From positions 14,146 to 78,145 of the forward strand of contig CAWDEC010000016.1 in the NCBI GenBank assembly GCA_963801255.1: a DNA stretch of 64,000 nucleotides, given 5' to 3'. The notes under the pieces are model-generated. The model worked only from the letters and a program-made list of their open reading frames with translations. It was not told where the DNA came from and made no database searches. The translations under genes and the position numbers were made by a program. Position 1 is the stretch's first letter; each line of letters begins with the position of its first letter. Shown here piece by piece: positions 17,867 through 26,615 of the stretch. The stretch is from JAICXG01 sp963801255 (GTDB lineage: Bacteria > Verrucomicrobiota > Verrucomicrobiia > Chthoniobacterales > UBA10450).

Positions 17867-18517
17867 ATGACGCCGGAAAAGTTTTTCGATTACCTGGAGG
17901 GCAAACTCCCATCGCACGAACGCGAACGGCTTGAGCGTGCCCTGATCGCCGATCCGGAGTTGCAAAAGCAATTCGTCGCCGTGCGCGAAGTGCATCGCGC
18001 GATGGAACGGCCGCCTAACGAATCTTCAGGCGTGACTCGCAGCGGGCGCCGAGGACGGCAGCTGGCGGCGGCCTTCGCCATCCTCGTGGCGGTAAACGTG
18101 GGCATTGGTCTCTTCTTCATTTTTCGCTCCGCAAAATTTTCGCACGAAGTGCAACAGGCGCAGTCTGACGCGATCCGCCGGCAGGTCGAGACGTCGTTGC
18201 ACAGCGCCGCCGCTGCCGAGTTTACTCCGCCAACCATCGGCCCGGAATCGGTCGCGCTCACCATTCCTTTGGAAAAACAGGACAGTGTGGCAAAGGCGAT
18301 CATTGCTGCTGCGGAAAAGGCCGGCGGTTCGGGCACAAAAGAATTACCTGACGACAACGGCGTGAAAGTCCTCGTCCTCGTCCCAGCTTCGGCCGAAGCA
18401 GATTTTCGCGGAACGCTCACCCAACTGGGCGCTCCTCCGCCACCAGCACCGGCTACACCCGCTCCTTCGCCTAACGAACCCGTGCACCTGGAGATCATTC
18501 TTTCCAAGCCGCGCTGA
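17867..18517 (+). CDS. Putative anti-sigma factor-like single-pass membrane protein
   Basis: A 216-residue protein starting MTPEKFFDYLEGKLPSHERERLERALIADPEL, an N-terminal helical module of the kind found in anti-sigma factors, though without zinc ligands. A membrane segment follows at about residues 67-87 (AAAFAILVAVNVGIGLFFIF), and the C-terminal part is presumably periplasmic, with a Pro/Ala-rich stretch before the end. No sigma factor gene is adjacent, so the role is inferred from layout only. The frame extends to 17825, but MTPEK at 17867 fits better. Two copies of the dispersed motif encode PPNE and SPNE. Confidence 0.55.
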   Translation: MTPEKFFDYLEGKLPSHERERLERALIADPELQKQFVAVREVHRAMERPPNESSGVTRSGRRGRQLAAAFAILVAVNVGIGLFFIFRSAKFSHEVQQAQSDAIRRQVETSLHSAAAAEFTPPTIGPESVALTIPLEKQDSVAKAIIAAAEKAGGSGTKELPDDNGVKVLVLVPASAEADFRGTLTQLGAPPPPAPATPAPSPNEPVHLEIILSKPR

Positions 18518-18529
18518 TCGGGCGCGCTC

Positions 18530-19174
18530 ATGATCGCGGTCACTTTTGCCCATCCCAGCGAGAGCCGCGATTTCGTCAGGCTGACAAGACCACAGCCTAA
18601 CGAAACTAAAATCTTTCACACCGGTGTCGGCGGCAAGGCCTGCCGCGAGCGGTTGGAGCCGTTCCTCGAGTCGCAATCCATTGACTTGCTCATCAGCAGT
18701 GGCTTCGCCGGTGGAGTCGATTCGTCGTTAGGCGTGGGCGATTTGCTTTTGGCGGAAAACTATTCCGCGCCCCAGTTGTTGGGGCGAGCCCAGGAAATTC
18801 TCATCGCACGGACCGGAAAACTCGCCACGACCGAACGTGTGGTCGAAGGCGGCGCCGAGCGCGAACGCTTTGCCCGAGAAAATCACGCCGTCGCCGTCGA
18901 CATGGAAACGGAATGGATCGCGCGCGCCTGCGCCGCGCACCAAATCCCGATGCTTTCCCTGCGTGCGATCAGCGACACGGCAGCCGCGCCTTTCCCGGCC
19001 CCGCCGCACGTGCTTTTCGATCTCCAGCGGCAAAAAACCAATCTTTTGCAGCTGATTCCTTACCTGGTTACTCACCCGCTGGCCATCGCACGGTTGACGC
19101 GCTTTGCCCGGCAAGTCTCCTCCGCGCGCGCCAGCCTCACAGGCGGTCTCGCGCTTCTCGTCAGGGAACTTTAA
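18530..19174 (+). CDS. Nucleoside phosphorylase superfamily protein (MTA/SAH nucleosidase-like)
   Basis: A 214-residue protein with the marks of the PNP/UDP phosphorylase superfamily: the phosphate/ribose site region FHTGVGGKACRERL, the glycine-rich SSGFAGGVDSSLGVGDLL, and AVDMETEWIARACAAHQIP with the Met-Glu pair that binds ribose, followed by LRAISDTA. This resembles the hopanoid-associated phosphorylase group as well as MTA/SAH nucleosidases. The reaction is cleavage of a nucleoside glycosidic bond; the substrate is uncertain. It starts 12 bases after the preceding gene's stop, probably the same transcript. Confidence 0.75.
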   Translation: MIAVTFAHPSESRDFVRLTRPQPNETKIFHTGVGGKACRERLEPFLESQSIDLLISSGFAGGVDSSLGVGDLLLAENYSAPQLLGRAQEILIARTGKLATTERVVEGGAERERFARENHAVAVDMETEWIARACAAHQIPMLSLRAISDTAAAPFPAPPHVLFDLQRQKTNLLQLIPYLVTHPLAIARLTRFARQVSSARASLTGGLALLVREL

Positions 19175-19221
19175 TTGCAACCGGGCCAAACCCGCGAGCT
19201 GCAAGAGACCAGCCTGGCAAA

Positions 19222-20169
19222 TCAGCCGCGTTGGCTCGACGACGATAAGTTGCTTTTTCCTCCGCCGTCAGCTTTCGCCGGCTCAATGTGCACCAGCACG
19301 TCGGCGATCCCGGGATTGGTTCGCTTGATGGCGTCTTTCACCTTGTGCGCCAGGTAATGACCAACACGGACTGACATCTCTCCATCCACCCCAACGTGGA
19401 GATCAACGTAAAACTCCAAGCCCATCTTGCGCACCAGGCACTTGTCGATCCCAATCACGCCCGGCACAGCGACAGCGGCAGCTCGCACTTGCTCAGCGAT
19501 TTCGCCGCGCGGAGCGCTGTCGAGAATCTCATGCAGGGCAGGATTGAAAAGTCGCCATCCGTTAATGGCGATAAGCACGCAGGCAAAGAGCGCCGCCCAG
19601 GCATCAGCGCTCTGCCAGCGCGGACCGCCCAGGAGCGCGATTGAGATGCCAATGAAAGCCGCGATCGAGGTCATCGCGTCGGTGCGATGATGCCAGGCAT
19701 CGGTTTGCAGCGCGGTGCTCTCAGTCTTGCGTCCAAGGCGATTCACAAAACGAAAGAGCATTTCTTTCACGATCACCACCACGATGAGGACGATGAGAGT
19801 AAAGGACTCGGGTGCGTGATGCGGTCGGAAAATCTCCAGCACGCTCCGAGCGGCGATGACCAGGGCGGCGAGGATGACGCCTAACGAAACCAAGATGGCG
19901 GAGAGCGGTTCGGCCTTGCCGTGGCCATAGGGGTGAGTCTCATCCGGCGGACGCGCGGCAAACTTTAAGCCACTCCAGATGATGGCTGAGCCGGCAATGT
20001 CGAGCGCCGATTCAATGCCATCGGCAATCAGGACATAGGAATGGCCGAGTGAGCCGGCGAGGATCTTGGCGGTGGCAAGAACGACGTTCGTCGCCATTCC
20101 GATGAGGGCAACGCGCGCACCGGATTGCAGATTGCCGGCCGCGATGTTCGCATTAGGATGCGGTTCCAT
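19222..20169 (-). CDS. Cation diffusion facilitator family transporter
   Basis: A 315-residue CDF metal efflux protein with six membrane segments. Metal site motifs are visible as SYVLIADGIESALDIAGS (segment 2, where many CDF proteins have H/DxxxD) and TDAWHHRTDAMTS (HxxxD, segment 5), plus HPYGHGKAE in the cytoplasmic loop. The C-terminal cytoplasmic domain ends in a Ser-rich tail. The frame reaches 20247, but MEPHPNANIAAGN at 20169 is the likely start. That start lies only three bases from the divergent enoyl-reductase start. Substrate probably Zn, Fe, Co or Mn; not decidable here. Confidence 0.9.
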   Translation of the reverse strand: MEPHPNANIAAGNLQSGARVALIGMATNVVLATAKILAGSLGHSYVLIADGIESALDIAGSAIIWSGLKFAARPPDETHPYGHGKAEPLSAILVSLGVILAALVIAARSVLEIFRPHHAPESFTLIVLIVVVIVKEMLFRFVNRLGRKTESTALQTDAWHHRTDAMTSIAAFIGISIALLGGPRWQSADAWAALFACVLIAINGWRLFNPALHEILDSAPRGEIAEQVRAAAVAVPGVIGIDKCLVRKMGLEFYVDLHVGVDGEMSVRVGHYLAHKVKDAIKRTNPGIADVLVHIEPAKADGGGKSNLSSSSQRG

Positions 20170-20172
20170 TGG

Positions 20173-21174
20173 ATGAGCGAGAGTATTAAAGCCATTGTTT
20201 ATCAGGCGCACGGAAAACCGAATGAGGTTTTGCAGCTGACAGATCAACCTCGGCCGCGTCCAGCCGCTGGCGAGGCGCTCGTTAGGCTACTGGCCGCGCC
20301 GATCAATCCCGCGGATCTGAATCAGATCGAAGGCAAATATCCGATCAGAGCTCCGCTGCCCGCCACGCCGGGTTTTGAAGGCGCTGGCCGTGTCGAGGAG
20401 ATCGACTCCGCAGTCACGGATTTCAAGACTGGTGACCTCGTAATTCTGCCGCACAATCTTGGCACATGGCGCGAAATGGTTGCGGTCAAAGCCGAAAACC
20501 TGACGCGTGTGCCTGACGGCATTTCGCCGGAGCAGGCCGCGATGTTGAAGATCAATCCCATCACCGCCTGGCGGCTTTTGCACGACTTCGTCAGGCTGGA
20601 AAAGGGCGAGTGGGTGATTCAGAATGCGGCAAATTCCGCGGTTGGGCGAGCAGTCATCGCCATCTGTCGCGAGCAGGGTTGGCGCACGGTTAATATCGTT
20701 AGGCGCGAGGAATTGATTGACGAACTGCACGCAGCCGGAGGTGACGTGGTCCTGCTCGATAACGACCAACTTCGTGAGGCAGCAACCGAAGCGACCGGTC
20801 GCGCGGCGATACGTCTTGGGATCAACCAGGTCGGCGGGGAAAGCGCTTTACGGCTGGCAAAGATCGTCGCCCCCGAAGCGACCATCGTCACGATTGGGGC
20901 CATGAGTCTGCAACCTCTGACCATGCCCAACGGATTGTTAATCTTCAAAAACCTTCATTTCACCGGCTTCTGGGTAAACAAATGGTACGAGCACGCTAGT
21001 GCTGCGGAGCGGGCCCAGACTTTTGAGCGGATTTTCGAACTGGCAAAGCATTCCTGCTTCGAGACCAAGATCGAGCGCAGCTATCCCTTGCAGGATTTCC
21101 GAGACGCGGTGGCACGCGCCGGCCAAGGAAAACGAGCAGGCAAAATCCTTTTTCGCATGGAAGAGGCTGGCTGA
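20173..21174 (+). CDS. MDR-family 2-enoyl thioester reductase-like oxidoreductase
   Basis: A 333-residue zinc-independent medium-chain dehydrogenase/reductase. KAIVYQAHGKPNEVLQL, PINPADLNQIEGKYP, TPGFEGAGRVEEI and WVIQNAANSAVGRAVIAICREQGWRT closely follow mitochondrial-type trans-2-enoyl-CoA/ACP reductases (MECR/ETR1), as does LHFTGFWVNKWYEHAS near the C-terminus. The likely reaction is NADPH-dependent reduction of 2-enoyl thioesters. MSESIKAIVY at 20173 is chosen over the upstream start at 20125, which would lie within the divergent CDF gene. Confidence 0.85.
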   Translation: MSESIKAIVYQAHGKPNEVLQLTDQPRPRPAAGEALVRLLAAPINPADLNQIEGKYPIRAPLPATPGFEGAGRVEEIDSAVTDFKTGDLVILPHNLGTWREMVAVKAENLTRVPDGISPEQAAMLKINPITAWRLLHDFVRLEKGEWVIQNAANSAVGRAVIAICREQGWRTVNIVRREELIDELHAAGGDVVLLDNDQLREAATEATGRAAIRLGINQVGGESALRLAKIVAPEATIVTIGAMSLQPLTMPNGLLIFKNLHFTGFWVNKWYEHASAAERAQTFERIFELAKHSCFETKIERSYPLQDFRDAVARAGQGKRAGKILFRMEEAG

Positions 21175-21261
21175 CTTCGAGCCAAAAGCACAATGAGATG
21201 CCCTCGCCTCAGATGAATTGTCTATTGCTTGCCTGAAGCTGCTAACCGAGTTCCTTTAGTC

Positions 21262-22062
21262 ATGAATCGTCCCAGTCTGGTCATCGCTGTTCTCTTACTC
21301 TCGTTAGGCGCGGAAAGCCTTTTTGCTCAGCAATGGGCACAGGCCAAGCTCAACCAATCGCCGCGTCACCATCAATGGGTCGATCTCAAGCACGACGATC
21401 GCACCGTTAAAGCCTTCGTTGCCTTTCCGGAGGTGAAGGAAAAGGCACCCGCGGTGCTGGTCATCCATGAAATCTTTGGGCTGACCGATTGGGCGAAGAG
21501 TCTGGCTGACGAAGTGGCAGCTGCCGGCTACATTGCGATCGCACCCGACCTTCTGACGGAGCCAGGTAAAGACACACAGAGTTACGACAAGGAAGCGGCG
21601 GTCAAGGCTGTTTCGGGTCTGCAAGAATCGCAAGTTTTCGCCGATCTCGACGCAGCAGCGGCTTACGCGAAAAAACTGCCGGCCTGCAACGGCACCGTGG
21701 TGGTCTGCGGCTTCTGCTGGGGGGGTACGCGGGCTTTCGCTTACGCGAATCATAATACCGACCTGAAGGCCGCGTATGTTTTCTACGGCGAAGGCCCGGC
21801 GGAAAAGACAGCAGCGGAAAAAATTTCCTGCCCGGTCTACGGATTCTACGGCGAGAACGATGCACGGATCGGCAGCACGATTGCAAAGACGAAGGAGGTC
21901 ATGAATTCGTCAGGCAAAAACTATGATCCGGTTGTCTATCCAGGAGCGGGACATGGGTTTATGCGCGCCGGGGAAGAGCCGCACGCCGTGGAAGCAAATC
22001 AGAAGGCGCACGACGCTTCCTGGGAACGCTGGAAATCACTCCTGAAAAAGCTGCAAGACTGA
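21262..22062 (+). CDS. Secreted dienelactone hydrolase family protein
   Basis: A 266-residue alpha/beta hydrolase with a signal peptide (MNRPSLVIAVLLLSLGAESLFAQ). The catalytic triad of the family is visible: Cys in VVCGFCWGGTR, Asp in GENDARIG and His in GAGHGFMRA. The Glu of VIHEIFGL is also conserved. Dienelactone hydrolases act on lactones in aromatic breakdown, but secreted members are of broader and mostly unknown substrate range. TCGTTAGGC at 21301 encodes the SLG of the signal peptide. Confidence 0.88.
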   Translation: MNRPSLVIAVLLLSLGAESLFAQQWAQAKLNQSPRHHQWVDLKHDDRTVKAFVAFPEVKEKAPAVLVIHEIFGLTDWAKSLADEVAAAGYIAIAPDLLTEPGKDTQSYDKEAAVKAVSGLQESQVFADLDAAAAYAKKLPACNGTVVVCGFCWGGTRAFAYANHNTDLKAAYVFYGEGPAEKTAAEKISCPVYGFYGENDARIGSTIAKTKEVMNSSGKNYDPVVYPGAGHGFMRAGEEPHAVEANQKAHDASWERWKSLLKKLQD

Positions 22063-22142
22063 TCGCTCTTTGCGTGCCGCTGCCGAAAGCATCGGAACAT
22101 TTCCTGCTCCCTTCATGAAGGTGTGAGAACCCGCCTCAAGCC

Positions 22143-22412
22143 ATGATTTCACCCCTCCGCCAGCTTCGCCTCGACGCTTCCATTATTCTCCTGCTTATCG
22201 TTGGAGTCTGCGCCACCGGCGGACTTTTCTTTGCTTTCTACCAAACCGAAGAAACGGAGCGTCCGTTGGCGATTGTGCGACATCGCCCGCGCGAGGCAAT
22301 ACCGATGTTGACCGTCGCACCGGCGGCGCCCCAATCCATCTTTCCCGCCGCCAACACCAAATCGTCACTGCCTCAAACAAGCAGTTCGCCTAACGACACT
22401 ACGCGCCCGTAA
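22143..22412 (+). CDS. Small membrane-anchored protein, unknown function
   Basis: An 89-residue protein with one membrane segment (about residues 12-34, SIILLLIVGVCATGGLFFAFY) and a low-complexity C-terminal part rich in Ala, Pro and Ser. No family recognised. The last residues SSPNDTT are encoded over a motif copy at 22388-22396. Convergent with the small membrane gene at 22439. Confidence 0.4.
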   Translation: MISPLRQLRLDASIILLLIVGVCATGGLFFAFYQTEETERPLAIVRHRPREAIPMLTVAPAAPQSIFPAANTKSSLPQTSSSPNDTTRP

Positions 22413-22438
22413 AAAGGCGAACGGTGAAGGCAGTCGTT

Positions 22439-22648
22439 TTAGGCACGCGGCTTCCAAAGCGCCGCGTCCAGAATTGACCAGAGGTGAATCAACCAGCCGA
22501 GAAGGACAATCCAAAGGAGTGCAGCGAGGACAAACTGGATGATTGCCATGAAAAGCCGGCCCTGAATTAACTGGCCCAGGCCCGGAATAAAAAAGCTGCA
22601 AAGCGCCGCGATGACATTACCGGTCGAACCTTGTCCCGCCATACCCAA
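22439..22648 (-). CDS. Small two-segment membrane protein (TM2-like)
   Basis: A 69-residue protein, MGMAGQGSTGNVIAALCSFFIPGLGQLIQGR…, with two hydrophobic segments and the IPGLGQLIQGR turn typical of small TM2-like or PspC-like membrane proteins. The gene is short but has a clean start and family-like features. Function unknown. Confidence 0.65.
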   Translation of the reverse strand: MGMAGQGSTGNVIAALCSFFIPGLGQLIQGRLFMAIIQFVLAALLWIVLLGWLIHLWSILDAALWKPRA

Positions 22649-22749
22649 GGTTCAGCTTGAACGAAGCAATACGCAAGAAGCGCTGAATCTCGTAATCGGC
22701 AGCGCCTTGCTTGCCCGAGAGCGCAGGTTTCCATAGGCCGAAGGTCCGA

Positions 22750-22755
22750 TATAAT
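22750..22755 (+). promoter_or_regulatory. Possible -10 element before the receiver/FGE gene
   Basis: A perfect TATAAT lies 49 bases before ATG 22805, in the 156-base gap between divergent genes. The -35 at the right spacing (GTTTCC, 22727-22732) is weak, so this is only a candidate. Confidence 0.3.
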
Positions 22756-22804
22756 CCTGTTGCCATCTCAAGCATGTTCCCCACCGCAACTGCCTTGCCA
22801 GGGC

Positions 22805-24283
22805 ATGTACGAGCGCAAGAAAATCGCGGTAGTCGAAGACGATCCAGGCATAAGCCAGGCGATCGAGCCTCTGCTCAGCGCTGACGGCTTCGGCTCACGA
22901 GCTTTTTCCTCCGCGGAAGATCTTCTGACTTCCGAACCTGTCGGAGCAGCAGCCTGCTTTGTTGTTGATATTCCATTACCGGGTCTTTCCGGTTTTGAGT
23001 TGCGTGGCCGACTCCGCGACTTGGGAATCAATCGCTCCGTCTTCCTCATTACTGCTTATGATCGCATAGCCACCCGTGCCATGGCTGCGCGCAAGACTGC
23101 GGTTGGATATTTTCCGAAGCCATTCGATGGCAGAAAGTTCATCGCTGCCGCTTCGCATGCCATAGCGACTCTTGCGCTCTTATTGTCAGCCTTTACTGCC
23201 GACGCAAAACCGAATGCGAGTGACTCCGTGGCGGGGACATTGGCTTCGACCGTTGCAGCCTCGAACACCAAACCAAAGAGCCACCCTTTGGGCATGGTTT
23301 GGATTCCTGGCGGCGAGTTCTCGATGGGCGCCGCAGTGAATGGTCACGGCAGCGATGAAATGCCCATGGCTTCCAACGACGCCGAACCCGTGCATCGCGT
23401 CCGGGTGAACGGCTTTTGGATGGATGAGACTGTTGTCACCAACGAACAGTTTGCCGCTTTTGTGAAGGCGACCAGCTATGTGACAATCGCCGAGCGAACG
23501 CCGACAAAGGAAGAGTTTCCTACCGCACCGGCAGAGAATCTGGTTGCCGGATCCGTTGTTTTCGCTCCGCCTGATCATGAAGTCTCATTAAACGATCACT
23601 ATCAGTGGTGGAGCTATGTGAAAGGGGCCAACTGGCGCCATCCTGCTGGTCCGGCAAGCAGCATTGCCGGGAGGGAAAAATATCCGGTCGTCCAAGTCGC
23701 TTACCCGGATGCTGAAGCTTATGCCGCCTGGGCGCGCAAACGTTTGCCAACAGAAGCCGAGTTTGAATTCGCCGCTCGCGGCGGTCTTTCCGGTAAAACC
23801 TATGTCTGGGGCGATGAGTTTCGACCTAACGGCAAATGGATGGCTAACACCTGGCAGGGCCAGTTTCCGGTAAAAGATACAGGTCAGGATGGCTTCGTCG
23901 GCCTCTCGCCGGCGAAAAGGTTTCCGGCAAACGGCTACGGGCTATACGACATGGCGGGCAACGTCTGGGAATGGTGTAGCGACTGGTATCGTCCAGACTA
24001 CTATGCGCAACTCGCCGCAGCCGGAAACGTCACCGTCAACCCCACGGGGCCCGCGTCCTCCTTTGATCCCGTCGAGCCTAACGAGCATAAGCGAGTCCAG
24101 CGAGGCGGCTCCTTTCTCTGCAACCCTCAATATTGCTCGCGCTACATTGTAGGGACACGCGGCAAGGGCGAACCCAACACCGGCACTAACCATCTCGGTT
24201 TCCGCTGCGTCATGAACGCAGGAACGGACAGCCCGTCGGCAGGTTCGGTGCTCAACACCATACCTCAGGTTCCTGCCCACTAA
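22805..24283 (+). CDS. Receiver domain fused to formylglycine-generating enzyme (sulfatase-modifying factor)
   Basis: A 492-residue chimera. Residues 5-118 are a FixJ-type receiver with E11/D12/D13, phospho-acceptor D55, Thr in FLITAYD and K105. Residues 118-133 (HAIATLALLLSAFTAD) form a hydrophobic export or anchor segment, and residues 162-480 are an FGE-sulfatase domain. The FGE active site is complete: C439 and C444 in RGGSFLCNPQYCSRY, five residues apart as in aerobic copper-dependent FGE, with NHLGFRC at the end. FGE oxidises the Cys of CxAxR sulfatases to formylglycine. A matching sulfatase is at 37712. Start chosen at MYERKKIAVVEDD; the frame opens at 22760. Leads a probable operon with DUF3604, parvulin and HupE. 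Confidence 0.85.
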   Translation: MYERKKIAVVEDDPGISQAIEPLLSADGFGSRAFSSAEDLLTSEPVGAAACFVVDIPLPGLSGFELRGRLRDLGINRSVFLITAYDRIATRAMAARKTAVGYFPKPFDGRKFIAAASHAIATLALLLSAFTADAKPNASDSVAGTLASTVAASNTKPKSHPLGMVWIPGGEFSMGAAVNGHGSDEMPMASNDAEPVHRVRVNGFWMDETVVTNEQFAAFVKATSYVTIAERTPTKEEFPTAPAENLVAGSVVFAPPDHEVSLNDHYQWWSYVKGANWRHPAGPASSIAGREKYPVVQVAYPDAEAYAAWARKRLPTEAEFEFAARGGLSGKTYVWGDEFRPNGKWMANTWQGQFPVKDTGQDGFVGLSPAKRFPANGYGLYDMAGNVWEWCSDWYRPDYYAQLAAAGNVTVNPTGPASSFDPVEPNEHKRVQRGGSFLCNPQYCSRYIVGTRGKGEPNTGTNHLGFRCVMNAGTDSPSAGSVLNTIPQVPAH

Positions 24284-24347
24284 CTCTCTAAGTGAGTATG
24301 CGACGGACAACAGACTTGATGAACGAGATCAGCTAAGAAACATAAAC

Positions 24348-26573
24348 ATGAAAACGGCAATTCTTCGTACCCGGCTCCACAGCGCCTTTGGCGCGGTGCT
24401 CATCCTAGCCATTGTCTCAGCGGCACTAGCAGCGCCAAATCCCGACCGTGACGTGTTCTTTGGCGAGACACACGTCCACACCAGTTGGTCCTTCGACGCT
24501 TATACTTTCGGCAATACTTTGGCTGGCCCCGAGGATGCCTACAAGTATGCGCTCGGCCAGCCGATCAGGCATCCGGCGGGTTACCAGGTCAAAATCACCA
24601 AGCCGCTTGATTTCATGGGTGTGACCGATCACGCCGAGTATGTCGGCGCCGTCCAACTCGCGAACGATCCCAATTCTGCGATCAGCAAGTTACCCATCGC
24701 TGAAAAACTGAAAGTACGGGGACCGGAGGACATCCAGAAAGTCTATATGTACATCGGAGCTTCGCTGCTAAAAAACGAGCCAATTAAGGAGCTCATAAGT
24801 CCGGAGGTAGCCGGGAGCATTTGGAAGGAAATCATCCGGATCGCTGACAAATACAACCAGCCGGGAAAATTTACCACCTTCGTCGCCTATGAGTGGAGTT
24901 CCACGCCGAATAACCGGAATCTGCATCGTAATGTTATCTTCAAAGACTCGACCCACGTCCCCGCCACGCCATTTAGTTCACTCGATTCGCAAGATCCAGA
25001 AGACCTGTGGGCCTGGATGGATGCGCAGCGTAAGCAAGGTAACGAACTATTATGCATTTCGCACAACGCGAACCTAAGCGATGGCGTCATGTTCCCGATC
25101 GAGGTGGATAACAAGGGCCGCCCGATCGATGCGGCCTGGGCGCAGGATCGGGTTAACAATGAGCCTTTGACAGAGATCCATCAGCTAAAAGGAACTTCGG
25201 AAACTACCCCGCAGCTTTCGCCTAACGACGAGTTTGCAAATTACGAGATTCTTAATTATCTGCTCGGCGGGGAGGAGCGCGCGCCCAGGATTCACGGCAG
25301 TTACATTCGGGAAGCGTGGGAGAACGGTCTGGCGATGCAGGAAGGCCGCGGCTACAACCCTTATAAGATGGGCCTGGTCGGCGCGAGCGACTCTCATAAT
25401 ACCGCCTCGGGTTATGTTCAGTCGGACTATTTCGGTGGCCACGGCCAGATGGACGCGACTGATAAGACTCGCTTGAGCGGCAAGAAGGAACTCGGTCTGG
25501 ATGTCGCACAACTGAGCACGTCTGGCCTGGGGGGCGTGTGGGCTGAAGAAAACACGCGTGCATCCCTTTTTGATGCCATGAAACGCAAGGAAACCTTCGG
25601 CACCAGCGGAGTGCGCATCAAGGCTCGGTTTTTTGGCGGTTACGATCTGACCGCTGACACGCTGAATGATAAACAGTGGGTAAAAACCGCCTACGCCAAA
25701 GGCGTTCCCATGGGCGGCGATCTACCGGCCGACCAGGCCGGGAAGCCGCCAACGTTTCTGGTCTGGGCAGTGAAGGATCCAGACGATGGTAATCTTGATC
25801 GAATCCAAATCATCAAAGGCTGGACGAAACAGGGTCAAATCTTTGAAAAAGTTTACGACGTCGCATGGTCGGGTGATCGCAAGGCGGATCCACAAAGCGG
25901 TAAGGTGCCGCCAGTCGGCGATACCGTGGACATCAAGGACGCGAGTTACAAGAATACCATCGGCGCCGTGGAGTTAAAGAAAGCCTGGACCGATCCTGCA
26001 TTCGATCCCGCCCAGCACGCGTTCTACTATGCGCGTGTCATTCAAATCCCGACGCCGCGCTGGACAACTTATGACGCAAAGAAACTGGGCGTCCCGCCGC
26101 CGAGTAATGTTCCGGCCTCTGTACAGGAACGGGCCTGGACCTCGCCCATTTGGTTTACTCCAACAGAGGATGCCGCAAAAAAGGCGGCTACTGGGACGAC
26201 GGTAGCCATGCTTAAGGAACAAGGTGCTACCGCGTTGGACGATGCTGCGTTGAAGGCGTTGATCGTGGGAAAAACGTTCAAGATTCGAAACAATGTGACT
26301 AACCAGGAATTCGAAATCCTTTACGGCAACGACGGGCGCCGCTTGATTACCAAAATCGACGGCAAACAGCCGGAAATCGGCGAGGTGGGAGACGTTTTGC
26401 ACAGCGGCGAACTAGGATCGCCGGCGGCTTATGAGATCAAAGATGGACGGATCAGAACGACGCTCTCAGGAACTCCGTTCGAAGTTATGGTTTACAAAGT
26501 AGGCGGCAAATACATGGCCGCGCGCAGCAACGAGTTCAGCTACGCGAACTACGAAGTCGAAGCGGTCAATTAA
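24348..26573 (+). CDS. DUF3604 domain-containing secreted protein (PHP-like metal site)
   Basis: A 741-residue exported protein (signal peptide to about residue 28, AALAA). It matches the DUF3604 family: FFGETHVHTSWSFDAYTFGNTL, FMGVTDHAEYVG, LCISHNANLSDG and MGLVGASDSHNTASG. The HxH at 42-44, DH at 94-95 and the later SH and DSH resemble the metal ligands of PHP-type phosphoesterases, so a metallo-hydrolase activity is plausible but unproven for this family. It lies 64 bases after the FGE gene and 42 bases before the parvulin gene. A C-terminal extension after residue 600 has no family that I recognise. Confidence 0.88.
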   Translation: MKTAILRTRLHSAFGAVLILAIVSAALAAPNPDRDVFFGETHVHTSWSFDAYTFGNTLAGPEDAYKYALGQPIRHPAGYQVKITKPLDFMGVTDHAEYVGAVQLANDPNSAISKLPIAEKLKVRGPEDIQKVYMYIGASLLKNEPIKELISPEVAGSIWKEIIRIADKYNQPGKFTTFVAYEWSSTPNNRNLHRNVIFKDSTHVPATPFSSLDSQDPEDLWAWMDAQRKQGNELLCISHNANLSDGVMFPIEVDNKGRPIDAAWAQDRVNNEPLTEIHQLKGTSETTPQLSPNDEFANYEILNYLLGGEERAPRIHGSYIREAWENGLAMQEGRGYNPYKMGLVGASDSHNTASGYVQSDYFGGHGQMDATDKTRLSGKKELGLDVAQLSTSGLGGVWAEENTRASLFDAMKRKETFGTSGVRIKARFFGGYDLTADTLNDKQWVKTAYAKGVPMGGDLPADQAGKPPTFLVWAVKDPDDGNLDRIQIIKGWTKQGQIFEKVYDVAWSGDRKADPQSGKVPPVGDTVDIKDASYKNTIGAVELKKAWTDPAFDPAQHAFYYARVIQIPTPRWTTYDAKKLGVPPPSNVPASVQERAWTSPIWFTPTEDAAKKAATGTTVAMLKEQGATALDDAALKALIVGKTFKIRNNVTNQEFEILYGNDGRRLITKIDGKQPEIGEVGDVLHSGELGSPAAYEIKDGRIRTTLSGTPFEVMVYKVGGKYMAARSNEFSYANYEVEAVN

Positions 26574-26615
26574 CAACACGGACTTCAAAGCTAAGGGAAC
26601 ATCACCATTTCCTCT

